Positions 11,168 to 21,479 of a stretch of 64,000 nucleotides of DNA are shown in pieces. The notes under the pieces were generated by a model that made no database searches, was not told where the DNA came from, and was given only the letters and a program-made list of their open reading frames with translations. A program made the position numbers and the translations under genes. Numbering within the stretch: the stretch's first letter is position 1; every line of letters starts with the position of its first letter. The DNA is from Ephydatia muelleri (taxonomy: Eukaryota > Porifera > Demospongiae > Spongillida > Spongillidae): NCBI GenBank assembly GCA_013339895.1, contig JABACO010000010.1:2578788-2642787 (forward strand). Direction: 5' to 3'.

Positions 11168-12530
11168 ATATTCAGAAATGCGCTGTCAAAGGGGAATTGA
11201 CAATTGTTGCGGTTTGTACATTCGCGTATACTTCCGGATAACTCTCATAGAAAATGAACGGCTGTTTATAAACTTGATTGTTAATTAATAACGTAATAGA
11301 GTACAACTTTTGTGTTGCTTCAGATACGTACGATCTTGATTTAGCTGAACAAAAAACAACTGCTTTGCATTGAAAATTGTTGTAGTTTTTGTGAAAACAG
11401 CACTTTCCATAGAGATGTATGGAAAATCAACTTTTTCATACCTAATTAATGTATTCTGCAGCTCATAATTCTTACACCAGTTTAGATTCAGATTTTGTGG
11501 GCCCCCAGAATAAGAGATCATGCAGTTGTATTATTTTTAGAGATATTTAAAAAAATTAACCTAGTTTAGATTTTGGCCATTTGAATTTTAAATTATTTTG
11601 GGTCACAAGGACTAGGATACAATTAGCGCCATCTTATTGAGTGTTTTTAACTCTTAGAACGCCATGTGCGTATATGCATACATGCACACACAACCATTAC
11701 TCCATTCATGCATGATTTAGATATTGCGTGCAAAAATGTGTTGATCAGTCATAACTTTATGATGCATGCAAATGCTTGCTGCACTTGTAACCTTATAAGT
11801 ACATGTACAAAGTAATCATGTTTCCTCTCACACTGGCCAAAGAACCCCATTATTCAGATGACCTCACTTGACTTCACTAATGCATCACTACAATACTCCA
11901 AGAACTAGAATGCGTAACCCAGATCAGTGTAGTATATCATACTTGTTCACCCCCCTCCCCCCCCCCCCCCCCCCCCCCCACCAACCTTTTGCCAGTTCGT
12001 ATTATGGGTTATTGCAACAAAATGTGCAGTGGGTTATAATGGCACACAAAATGTGCTTACACCAGGACCACATGTTTGTATGACTAGTTATGGGGTTACA
12101 TGCATGTCAGTATTGCACTTGCATGTATCTACAATGGTATTCAAAGTGATTTTGATCAACACAAAACATAACACACAGCACTGCATGAATGGTGAGGCAG
12201 ATAATTCTCGCATGTATGTATATATGCACTTGGCGTTCATAATTAATGTAGCTTCCATGGATACGGATATTTTGCTAAATGCAAATTAATTAATTAACCG
12301 GGATGTTGGCTAATTAAATGGGTTACTTGTCTAGTGCATGCAGCAGCTCGAAAGAATGGTGTCACGGGGCCTGTTCACATATACCAGCGCTGGTTGTACC
12401 AAGGACTACAACATTAGTCGTTGACTGTACCAAGTGAGAGTATACGTGTATTCATCTATTTCTTTGTGTGCGCGCGAGATCTAGAGTTCGTGCTTGCGTT
12501 TGTATGTGTGATTGCGTGTGTCTACATGTA
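11168..12530. other. start of the inter-block region, no gene recognised
   Basis: First 1.3 kb of unique sequence after block A. It contains a poly-C run at about 11945-11979. Small open frames occur but match nothing I know. Confidence 0.5.
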
Positions 12531-13070
12531 GGCCTATGTGTGTGAGTGCGTGTGCGTGTGTGTGTGCGCGCGCGCACTCACACACACACACACACGCACA
12601 CACACACACACGCACTCAATGCATGCAGAGGGAGAGAGAGGAAGGATTCATAGCCACTCGCACAACGCCCGTGAGCGCGCGCGTGTGCGTGCGTTCGTGT
12701 GTATGTAACACGTGTGTGTGTGTGTGTGTGTATGTATGTATTTATGTATGTATATATGTATGTATCGATGATCTATTTACATCAGTATGTTGAGTACATG
12801 TATGTATGTGTATGTATGCTGTGTATAGTATTGTGATGTGTTTGAGTGCGTGTGTGTGTGTGCGCGCGCTCACACACACACACACAGACACACAGTCACA
12901 CACACACACACACGCACTCAATGCATGCAGAGGGAGAGAGAGGAAGGATTCATAGCCGGCCACTCGCACAACGCCCGTGAGCGCGCGCGCTTGCGTGCGT
13001 TCGTGTGTATGTAACACGTGTGTGTGTGTGTGTGTGCGTGTGTGCGTGTATGTATGTATGTATTTGAGTG
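12531..13070. repeat. tandem duplication of a ~220-bp unit with CA/GT tracts
   Basis: Two units (about 12537-12740 and 12843-13040) share GT tract, CA tract, 'aatgcatgcagagggagaga', then a GC-rich 'gagcgcgcgcg' segment and a second GT tract. Each unit contains GT and CA tracts facing each other, so it can fold into a hairpin. Confidence 0.8.
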
Positions 13071-14229
13071 TTTATCAATCAGTTGGATGAAGGGTTGCAT
13101 CACTTGACCCAAAAAACGACACTTTTTTTGTTGCAGCATTATCAGAAATACAAAGCATTTTATTTGATGCTAGTACATAGCCTTACACTTTAACATGATT
13201 TTTGTGTCAAATTCAAGCTTCTAAGACTGGTTTTGTGCAGTACCGCACTCTGCTGATTTATCATTCAATATGTTGCATGCGCGCTGACTAGAGTCGATAT
13301 CACAGTTAGGGATGTATTATGCAGAACGACCAATGGAGCGGCTGAGCTCCCATACTTGTCCAGCTATAAATATTCCTTCGCATTTAGACTGCTTTCTTCC
13401 TTTAACTTGCATGTGCATGCTATTATGTCCAGTTAAGTCACTTTGGATTCCCTGAATTTTACAATAAACTATTCTTACAATACATTGTTTTGCACTACAT
13501 AGATAATGTGTGATGCAACAAAGTTGTCTGATATGTACTTTGTATCCAGTTTGTAGGACAATTTTATAAAGCTGTTGCTTGATATTCTTGTATTCGCTTG
13601 ATCAAATCTCTCTTATTTCTCACTTGTTTTTGCAAAAAGACTCTGAGCTTCTTCATCTTTAAGAAGACCAATCAATATCATCCTCAGACTGGGTAACAAT
13701 TGGTCTCTTAGACCAGAGACTAGTACAATCTGAACTCCGTCCTCTATTATTCTCCCTTTTTGTTCAGCTGGGTACCTACGTTGACCTGTCTTTTGATACA
13801 CCACTCTAATTTGGCCAACAACTGGGACTTCTGATAGCAACAATACAGTTGTATCTTTCATGATGCTATTCTTACATGTTGAAATTTGGACTGGCCACCA
13901 CAAGGCTATTTATTACAAATGTAAAAAGAGTGGTTGGTATCATTTTCTGGGAAACTGCAAAATATCTCTACTGTATTTAGGATTTTGGGAACATCTTTCA
14001 ATGCATTGGGAGCTGGACACCAGACAGCCAAGTCGTTGAAGCAAAGGTGTGGCCAACCTACATGTACATGTTTTTGCAATTGCAATTCAATGTACCAATG
14101 TACCAATGCTTTTACTAATACTACATTCAGGCTAAGCAGTGGATAGCAGATTTTATTGAACTGTTCACTGTGGCTCAAGGTTACCAAAAAAGTAGAGTGA
14201 CCCATACATGCACATAATGGCTGTACATG
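13071..14229. other. no recognisable gene
   Basis: Minus-strand open frames at 13613-13903 and 13906-14259 (96 and 117 codons) abut each other and might be pieces of one decayed protein. I recognise no domain in either, and the second runs into the Gypsy LTR. Confidence 0.4.
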
Positions 14230-14389
14230 TGTAACAATGTAATAGTTGCGCCTGCGCATGAAATGCCCGCGTAATTATATTCATAATGAACAGCTGTGTT
14301 AGTTGCTTGGTTACGTAGTAGTTGGTGGTTGTAAGTGCATTACTGTATTGGGAAGTCACTATTAAAGTTGCTCGCTGACCCACGTAACA
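14230..14389 (+). repeat. 5' LTR of the Gypsy element
   Basis: 160 bp, starting TGTAACAATG and ending ACGTAACA (TG..CA ends). Identical by eye to 19070-19229. It should carry the promoter. 'attaaagttg' is a possible polyadenylation or R-region signal, not proven. Confidence 0.93.
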
Positions 14390-14390
14390 A

Positions 14391-14410
14391 ATTGGTGTCA
14401 GAAGTGGGAT
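14391..14410 (+). promoter_or_regulatory. primer-binding site
   Basis: Immediately after the 5' LTR, the sequence TTGGTGTCAGAAGTGGGA contains the TGG expected opposite the CCA end of a tRNA primer. I do not assign the tRNA. Confidence 0.7.
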
Positions 14411-14419
14411 CTGGTCACA

Positions 14420-15283
14420 GTGCGAGATATGGCTGAGAAAGTGAACATTCCACTTCCGGATATTACTTGCGAGGACTTCGAATCGTCATGGATTCGTTTT
14501 GAGTTGGTTGCGGCTGCCAAAGAATGGAGCCAGGAAAAACAGGCACTAATCTTACCGACGTTACTGAGGGGCAAGCTAGTTGAGTGCTATGTAGAGCTTG
14601 AAGCTGATACGAAGAAGGCGGTGAACTACGTAAAGGAGGAGCTGGTGAAGAGGCTAAGGTTATGTCGTGAGCCGTTGGAGGCCGGGAAGTTGTTCATGAC
14701 ACGCTCACAACTTGAAAGGGAAAGAGTAACGGAATTCGCAATGCAGTTGAAAAAATTGTTCAAACAAGCGTATCCTGAAGAGGACAGTACGTCCGGCATA
14801 CTTTTGCAGCGGTTTGTGATGGGACTAAAGACTCCCGTTAGCAGGCAGCTATTATTACGGGGTAAGCCGGACACGTTCGAAAATGCCATTGAGGCAGCCA
14901 GAGATATTGAACTTGTACTGGAGTTTGAGTCCAAACCAATGGAGCTGAATGCTAAGATTAGTTCCGTGGAAGATTGCGACACAGGTCTGCTGGCTGCACT
15001 GAAAGACTTGACAGAGCGATTGGGAAACATGGAGGCACAGATTCAGAGTGTGGTGCAATGCTCAGTTGCTGCAGGTAATTCCAAGACGAGGGCGGAGGCA
15101 AGAGGAACAGAACAAGAGGCGGGGCGTCGTCTTGTACGGCCAGTTAGCTATGACGATCGACGAAGAAGCGGAAGAATGTGCTGTTTTCGATGCGGAGAGG
15201 AGGGACATATCAAACGATTCTGTCCTTTAAACTTCAACGGGCCTGCTGGAACGGCGAACGGCAGCAGACTAGGAGCCCGTTGA
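14420..15283 (+). CDS. gag: Gypsy Gag polyprotein
   Basis: A 287-codon frame. The likely start is the second Met at 14429 (MAEKVNIPLP). It encodes a helical capsid-like region ('WSQEKQALILPTLLRGKL') and ends with one CCHC zinc knuckle, 'CFRCGEEGHIKRFCPL', at residues 254-269, which binds the element RNA. Its last 106 nt overlap the pol frame, which lies in the -1 frame, so Pol is probably made by -1 frameshifting near the zinc knuckle. No stops or indels are seen. Confidence 0.93.
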   Translation: MRDMAEKVNIPLPDITCEDFESSWIRFELVAAAKEWSQEKQALILPTLLRGKLVECYVELEADTKKAVNYVKEELVKRLRLCREPLEAGKLFMTRSQLERERVTEFAMQLKKLFKQAYPEEDSTSGILLQRFVMGLKTPVSRQLLLRGKPDTFENAIEAARDIELVLEFESKPMELNAKISSVEDCDTGLLAALKDLTERLGNMEAQIQSVVQCSVAAGNSKTRAEARGTEQEAGRRLVRPVSYDDRRRSGRMCCFRCGEEGHIKRFCPLNFNGPAGTANGSRLGAR

Positions 15284-18200
15284 ACGTTCGCCAATATCTG
15301 GATCCGCTGCACTTTGGATGCAACGTATCTAACATCAATTCATTGCTTTGCATAGATGGGAATGTGGGGAAAAGGTCCGTGAACATGCTTTTAGATTCAG
15401 GAGCAGCGGTGTCCGTAATTCGAAGTGGTGTTTTGGAAGATAGAAGTAGAAACCTGGTAATGGCCACATCAAGAACAGCTATCGGTGCCAATGGCCTGCC
15501 TCTAAATGTGATGGGGCAAGTGGACCTTGACATTTGTCTAGGCAACTTTCGGACAGTTCATACTTTCATTGTCGTCCGGGATCTAACCTTTGAATGCATA
15601 CTGGGAGCTGATTTTTTGAAGGTTAACAAGGCTGTGATGGATTTCAGGAATAACACGCTTCACCTAGGGAACAGCACAATCAAGATTCCTAGTAACGACG
15701 TATCGGTTTCGAGTGATGATGCACACAGCATCTCTGTACATGCTTTGGAAGACATGGATATCCCTGGTCGCTCGGTGCGTTTGGTCATTGCAACTTTGCA
15801 GAAAGGATCTTGTGGTTCAACCGAGCGGATCTCTGAAGGGCTGATAGAACCTGCGACAGTTTTGCCGAAGCATCTTTGTGTTGCTCGTTCATTGGGCCGC
15901 GTATTGTCCGAGGGATCAATCTTGGTTCAAGTGATGAATGTGAGTCCTACAGCAGTGAAGGTGTACAAAGGTATTCAGTTGGGTCAGTTTGTACCGCAGA
16001 GAAACCTTATCCTGATGGAAAGTAATGTAGCAACAGTCGGTTCAGGCAATCGCAGAGAGGTTACTACATTTAACTTGGACTCCACTGAAATCACCGATTC
16101 AGAAAAACATGAGCTGAGGAACCTCCTGAGGAAGTTTGATGACCTCTTTGTTTCAGAAAATGGAGCTCTAGGGAGGACGAAGGTGGTTAAGCACAGGATA
16201 AGCACCTCTGGAAGTCCTATCAGGCAGCCCTTGCGTCGCCAGCCTGAGAGCTTAAAGGGTGACATGAATGAGGAGGTGAGGAAAATGTTGTCCAGAGGAG
16301 TGATTCGACCAAGCAGCAGTCCGTGGTCATCTCCTGTAGTAATGGTGAGAAAGAAAAATGGGTCATGGAGGTTCTGCATTGATTACCGAAAACTAAATGC
16401 TGTGACTCACCAGGATGCATATCCACTTCCGAGAATTGATGCTACTTTGGAATCTCTGGCAGGATCTACATTGTTCACAACATTGGACTTGGCCTCTGGG
16501 TATTGGCAGGTGGAAATAGAGGAAGACGACAAGGAGAAGACTGCTTTCTCTACTGAGAAGGGGCATTTCGAATTCAATGTGATGCCATTTGGACTCACAA
16601 ATGCTCCTGCCACTTTTCAACGGCTTATGGAGTGCATTCTTGCAGGACTTACGGGAGAACAATGTTTGATCTATATAGATGATATTATAGTTTTTAGTGC
16701 CTCATTTCCTGAACACCTAGAACGGCTGACTAATGTTTTCCTCAAGTTGCAAGATGCTGGGCTGAAGCTGAAAACTGAAAAGTGCAAATTTGTTCAGAAG
16801 GCTGTCAAGTACCTGGGGCATGTAGTGTCTGCTGAAGGTATCTGTCCAGACCCAGCCAAAACTGAGGTAGTCGTCAGCTATCCAGTCCCAACAAGTGCAA
16901 AGGAAGTAAAACAGTTTATGGGCCTCTGCAATTATTACAGAAGATTTGTGAAGGACTATTCGAAGATTGCAGCTCCCTTGTTTAAACTTTTGAGCAAGGA
17001 GAATGCTAAGTTTTTTGCATGGAATTCAGCGAGTCAGAATGCTTTTGAGGAGTTGAAGTCAAGATTAGTTTCACCACCCATCCTGGCATATCCTGATTTT
17101 AAGCAACCATTCCTACTCCATACAGATGCATCTGATGCTGCAATTGGGGCTGTTCTTAGTCAGGTTCAAGGGGGTACAGAACGTGTCATTGCATATTGGA
17201 GCAGGAAGTTACAGAAGGCAGAGAGAAATTACTCCACTACAGAGAGAGAGGCACTGGCTGTGGTTGCTTCATTGAAGGAATTTTATCCCTATGTGTATGG
17301 TTTCCCATGCAAGTTGATCACCGATCATAATCCTCTAACAAGCCTAAAAGGGATTAAGGATGTTGGAGGACGCCTGACAAGGTGGCTGCTTTTCCTTCAG
17401 CAATTCAACCTGGACTTCCAGTACAAACCAGGAAGGTTGCATACAAATGCTGATACTTTGTCTCGAATTCCATCAAGGGATAACACAGTGGCTGCCATTG
17501 AAGAGCTCATCTCAGAGGATACACTTCATACCTTTCTGAAGGCACAGGAAGAAGACTCTGCATTGGGTAAAGTGATTGAAGCCTTGAAAAATGGAACTGC
17601 TGTTCCGTCTAGTATAGTGCCAGGGTTGAAAAAGACGTTTCTTCAAGATGGGCTACTTTGCCGCAAGTTTAGGGCGTCGTGTTCCGATTCAGTGTGTACA
17701 CAGCTGGTGGTCCCTAAAGGTCATGTGAAGATTATTTTGGAGAAATTGCATAATGAGTCGGGTCATTTGGGTGTTCAGAGGACAACTGAGAAAGTGAAGG
17801 AGCGCTTCTATTGGCCTGGATATGAGATGGACATTCAGAATTGGGTTCAAGAATGTCAGCAATGTCAAAAGCGTAATCCACCTCAACCTCATCCTCTGGC
17901 ACCTCTTGGATCGATCAAGTGTACTTATCCATTTGATGTGATAAGTTGGGACATAATGGGGCCTCTTCCTCTGTCCACTAAAGGGCACAAGTACATTCTA
18001 GTTATTACTGATCTGTTCAGTAAATGGGTTGAAGCTTTTCCATTGGCAGTGACTGATTCAGGAGAGACTCTGGCATCTGTACTGATGGATGAAGTTGTGT
18101 GCAGGTATGGAGTGCCTCGTTCACTGCACAGTGATCAAGGTGCTAACCTGAACAGTCAGGTAATATGTGCTCTGTGCAAACGGTTGGGAATCAACAAGAC

Positions 18201-19032
18201 GAGAACCACAGCATATCATCCTCAAGGAAATGGACAGGTGGAACGCTTCAACAGGACTTTGGAAGCCATTTTGTCCAAAGTGGTAGCGGAAAATCAAAGG
18301 GATTGGGATTGTCACATCCCAAAGGCACTGTTCGCGTATAGGACGGCTTTTCATGAATCTAGTGGCTACTCTCCATTTCGAGTCAACTTTGGACGCTCTC
18401 CAATTCTACCAATTGACATTGCCGTTGGTCAATTGAATGTTCAGGAATACGGAGAGTGGGGAGAACCGACGGTACCTCAGTATGTGGAGACATTGAACAA
18501 ATCTCTCCGCAAGATCTTTAGTGATGTGAAGGAACAACTGGCTTCAGCTCATGATCGAAGCAAGAAACGGTATGACAAGGGTGTAAGTGGAGAGAAGTTC
18601 ACAGTAGGAGATCAGGTGTGGCTATTTGTACCTGCAGTAAAACAGGGAAGGACCAAAAAACTGGCTTCTCTTTGGCGGGGACCTTATACTGTGATTGACC
18701 GTATAAATGGTGCATTAAATTACCGCATCCAGCTAGTGGGCTCCACGAAAACGCTTGTTGTCCATCGTAACAGATTAAAACGATGTTACGGCCTACCTAA
18801 AGAAGGAACAGGACAAAACCGCAGAGCTAACCCAGTTCCAAAGCGAAAAAATGAGGAGTCTCGACCCCAAGAAAATCTTGCTTCTGAAGATTATACAGTA
18901 CATGTGCCTGATGCGGAATCTGGATGTTGTGTAGATGCAGATGATGAGCCGGATACAGACAACGTGCAAATGGCACGTCCCCAGAGAAATCGAAGACCCC
19001 CTGATCGCTATGGGATTTATGTTGAACACTAG
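15178..19032 (+). CDS. pol: Gypsy Pol polyprotein (PR-RT-RH-IN)
   Basis: A 1284-codon open frame. The retroviral-type aspartic protease motif LLDSGA lies at about residues 70-76. Reverse transcriptase includes 'VRKKNGSWRFCIDYRKLN' and the catalytic YIDD near residue 499. RNase H has 'DASDAAIGAVLSQ' near 649. Integrase has the HHCC finger (from 'LHNESGHLGV' near 857 to 'CQQCQKR' near 893) and the D,D,E residues in 'WDIMGPL', 'SDQGAN' and 'NGQVERFN'. A GPY/F-type module ('LWRGPYTVIDRINGALNY') follows near 1164. No stop interrupts it, so the element may be autonomous. There is no envelope frame. The first ~35 codons overlap gag and are probably not translated from this frame alone. Confidence 0.95.
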   Translation: MLFSMRRGGTYQTILSFKLQRACWNGERQQTRSPLNVRQYLDPLHFGCNVSNINSLLCIDGNVGKRSVNMLLDSGAAVSVIRSGVLEDRSRNLVMATSRTAIGANGLPLNVMGQVDLDICLGNFRTVHTFIVVRDLTFECILGADFLKVNKAVMDFRNNTLHLGNSTIKIPSNDVSVSSDDAHSISVHALEDMDIPGRSVRLVIATLQKGSCGSTERISEGLIEPATVLPKHLCVARSLGRVLSEGSILVQVMNVSPTAVKVYKGIQLGQFVPQRNLILMESNVATVGSGNRREVTTFNLDSTEITDSEKHELRNLLRKFDDLFVSENGALGRTKVVKHRISTSGSPIRQPLRRQPESLKGDMNEEVRKMLSRGVIRPSSSPWSSPVVMVRKKNGSWRFCIDYRKLNAVTHQDAYPLPRIDATLESLAGSTLFTTLDLASGYWQVEIEEDDKEKTAFSTEKGHFEFNVMPFGLTNAPATFQRLMECILAGLTGEQCLIYIDDIIVFSASFPEHLERLTNVFLKLQDAGLKLKTEKCKFVQKAVKYLGHVVSAEGICPDPAKTEVVVSYPVPTSAKEVKQFMGLCNYYRRFVKDYSKIAAPLFKLLSKENAKFFAWNSASQNAFEELKSRLVSPPILAYPDFKQPFLLHTDASDAAIGAVLSQVQGGTERVIAYWSRKLQKAERNYSTTEREALAVVASLKEFYPYVYGFPCKLITDHNPLTSLKGIKDVGGRLTRWLLFLQQFNLDFQYKPGRLHTNADTLSRIPSRDNTVAAIEELISEDTLHTFLKAQEEDSALGKVIEALKNGTAVPSSIVPGLKKTFLQDGLLCRKFRASCSDSVCTQLVVPKGHVKIILEKLHNESGHLGVQRTTEKVKERFYWPGYEMDIQNWVQECQQCQKRNPPQPHPLAPLGSIKCTYPFDVISWDIMGPLPLSTKGHKYILVITDLFSKWVEAFPLAVTDSGETLASVLMDEVVCRYGVPRSLHSDQGANLNSQVICALCKRLGINKTRTTAYHPQGNGQVERFNRTLEAILSKVVAENQRDWDCHIPKALFAYRTAFHESSGYSPFRVNFGRSPILPIDIAVGQLNVQEYGEWGEPTVPQYVETLNKSLRKIFSDVKEQLASAHDRSKKRYDKGVSGEKFTVGDQVWLFVPAVKQGRTKKLASLWRGPYTVIDRINGALNYRIQLVGSTKTLVVHRNRLKRCYGLPKEGTGQNRRANPVPKRKNEESRPQENLASEDYTVHVPDAESGCCVDADDEPDTDNVQMARPQRNRRPPDRYGIYVEH

Positions 19033-19055
19033 GATCTTGCAAGGATGCAAGAAAC

Positions 19056-19069
19056 TAGGAGGGGAGTAT
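19056..19069 (+). promoter_or_regulatory. polypurine tract
   Basis: 'aggaggggagtat' directly precedes the 3' LTR and is the expected plus-strand primer of an LTR retrotransposon. Confidence 0.75.
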
Positions 19070-19229
19070 TGTAACAATGTAATAGTTGCGCCTGCGCATG
19101 AAATGCCCGCGTAATTATATTCATAATGAACAGCTGTGTTAGTTGCTTGGTTACGTAGTAGTTGGTGGTTGTAAGTGCATTACTGTATTGGGAAGTCACT
19201 ATTAAAGTTGCTCGCTGACCCACGTAACA
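19070..19229 (+). repeat. 3' LTR of the Gypsy element
   Basis: 160 bp, identical by eye to the 5' LTR. It starts 37 bp after the pol stop codon. Confidence 0.93.
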
Positions 19230-19800
19230 CAACAGATCAAGCTACACGGCATTATTAAGCAGTTTAGTTGCCAAGGTAAGAAGTGATTTTTGGAGCATAC
19301 TTTACTGAGATATCCTGTACATTTTTTACAAGTATGCTGCATATAATATAATATACTTCATAATGGGTTAGTTTTAAAAACTTATACACAATGCCACTCT
19401 CATTAGTGGTTGAAAAACTGAATGATGTTGCGAAGTGCAGCTACTACAGCTCATGTAAGTGGGATCCAACAGAGGAGATAATGCTGACAGAGCAATGAAT
19501 GACAGCCACTTCATTGTTATGCTGACGAAAAAGAAGATATACTAAGAAAGACCAGGCATATTGGAAGGATGAGATCATAAGATCTCGAAAGCGAAGAAGG
19601 ATTTAAGCAGTTTCCCTGCTCTTGCTATATGTGTATTCCCACTGCATGTCTCAAAAAACCATGTTATGTCTAGGAAATGTTTTTTTTTTGGTTGCTTATT
19701 ATCACTTCAAGTTATGATAGCTACACTGCACTATCTATATTCATAGGCTGAGGGTCATCTGTTTATCCCAATGTCAAAACTGACAAATGTAACCTGGGTG

Positions 19801-19852
<52 letters not shown>

Positions 19853-20920
19853 ATGTGTGTGTACATGTGTGTATGCACATGTTGGTGTAAGCCATGATAT
19901 AGTCATGTTGGTAAACAGACCCCACAGGAGGCATGTTATATGATGCCTCCTGTGGGGTCTGTTTACCAACATGACTTGACTCCAAGACTAACCAAGAATC
20001 TGTCTGCCTGTTGTATGATCATGAGGTGACACACTACAGAAAATGTATACATATACATACATTTACATGTACATGTATACGCAAAGCATACTTGCTAGGC
20101 TGCTAAATAGGATAACATGTACAACATAGCAATAGATAAGGTTTAAATGAGTTTAGACCAAGTTAACAGCAAGGGTTGAGTGTGCATTTTGTGGGTACAC
20201 ACATATAAGCCTTGATAATTTTTCCAGCGTTTGTAAGCCAACAAATATTGTTGTCTCAAGTAGCAATTGTTTTCCCCACCCTTGTTCCTCTCACAATCTT
20301 CGCCATATGGGGCCACCATATGCTTCCAGTATTCCTCCTCTCAATCCCAACCCCTAGGGGTCAAGGATGGGTTACCTCTGTGGTAGGAGACTGCACAACC
20401 ACAAATGACTTATGTGTGGTCAGAAGGAAATAACACAATCTTACATATGTATCCATATTAAAATACCATAAGATGGTGTCTTCCATTTTAAACACATCAT
20501 TGGTTTCACACATACATGTATCACAATTGTAATTGTATAGTAGCTACAGTGTAGCTATACATGTAGTGTGTAAAAGGCTAACGTTTGTGAAATGTAAATA
20601 TAAGAGGCAACAATTTTCTTTACAATGGCCTAGTCCATACAATAAAAATTCACTTGTACATGTATATGCCATACATGCATTGGCATTAACATAAACATAA
20701 ACACAGTCCAGGTAATGATAACCAATGACCCCCCCCCCCCCCACACACACACACACATATGCACCCAGGTGGAGAGAAGCAAATTTATTGGCTCGTGCGG
20801 GCCTAATGCTAGGGAGTATAGACGTCATATCACTGATATCAGGGCCATGGGTGAAGCCCCCTAAGCTTTATTAGTTTGATACACAAGTGTACACAACATT
20901 TAATAATCACTCCTGCCTTA
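19230..20920. other. no gene; hairpin, microsatellites
   Basis: Contains a (GT)n array at about 19804-19850, a long hairpin (listed separately) and a C-run/CA tract at 20729-20757. Several short open frames have no recognisable content. Confidence 0.5.
19901..19976. repeat. perfect 34-bp inverted repeat (hairpin)
   Basis: Arms 19901-19934 and 19943-19976 are exact reverse complements separated by 8 bases. The arms include 'ggtaaacagaccccacagg'. This is possibly a tiny foldback MITE or a template-switch product. Confidence 0.9.
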
Positions 20921-21038
20921 TCTCGCAAGCCAGACGTACTTCGACGTGACCGTACTATGACGTGGCTGGGTACTTCTCGTGATAGCACCCAGTCCACGTC
21001 ATAGTACGGTCAAGTCGAAGTACGTCTGGCTTGCGAGA
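20921..21038. mobile_element. palindromic MITE, about 118 bp
   Basis: Arms beginning TCTCGCAAGCCAGACGTAC and ending with its complement fold almost perfectly around a short GC-rich loop. One base differs between arms ('gtcgacgtgaccg' against 'cggtcaagtcgaag'). A half copy lies at 23737-23783, showing that this sequence is mobile or dispersed. Confidence 0.8.
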
Positions 21039-21479
21039 CTACCTTATCACCCCCAATTCCTGCATGAAACTCGTGAGTGAAATCCCCACCCAATCCTCCT
21101 TGTCCTGTATCTGCATGCCTCCTTCTCACCCTTGTCAACACCGATGTAGTAGTCTGTACTAAATCCGCAATTGCAATAAACCCAAAATTCCAGTAACAAA
21201 TATAACTCACCTACGTCGCTGAAACCGTGTTATGCAAGGACAGAGCGAGGACATTTGATGCGCATTCACGAATTAATTATTGTAGCACGTGATCATGTAA
21301 TTCAGAAATAAACAACGACATTTTTTAATTAGATGCGGTAGTAATTGGATTTTTGTCTTGATTTTCTCTTGGTCTCATTGCATTGAAAATAACAGAGTAC
21401 ATTAAGATCGATTTGTAGCATTTTTTTATTCAATTAGAAATAAAAAGCAAGATGACCGCCTATGTATGGGCCTTTTCTG

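Larger units (their letters stand above)
14230..19229 (+). mobile_element. intact Gypsy LTR retrotransposon
   Basis: A complete 5.0-kb element: 160-bp LTRs at both ends, primer-binding site, gag and pol frames without internal stops, and a polypurine tract before the 3' LTR. The two LTRs read as identical, so the insertion is recent. The five bases outside the LTRs (acatg on the left, caaca on the right) do not match, so the usual short target duplication is not seen. This may reflect inter-element recombination or later change. Confidence 0.95.

Noticed and set aside
14626..18354. Antisense frames across gag and pol
   Set aside because: Shadows of the intact Gypsy coding sequence; codon pattern and motifs support the plus strand.
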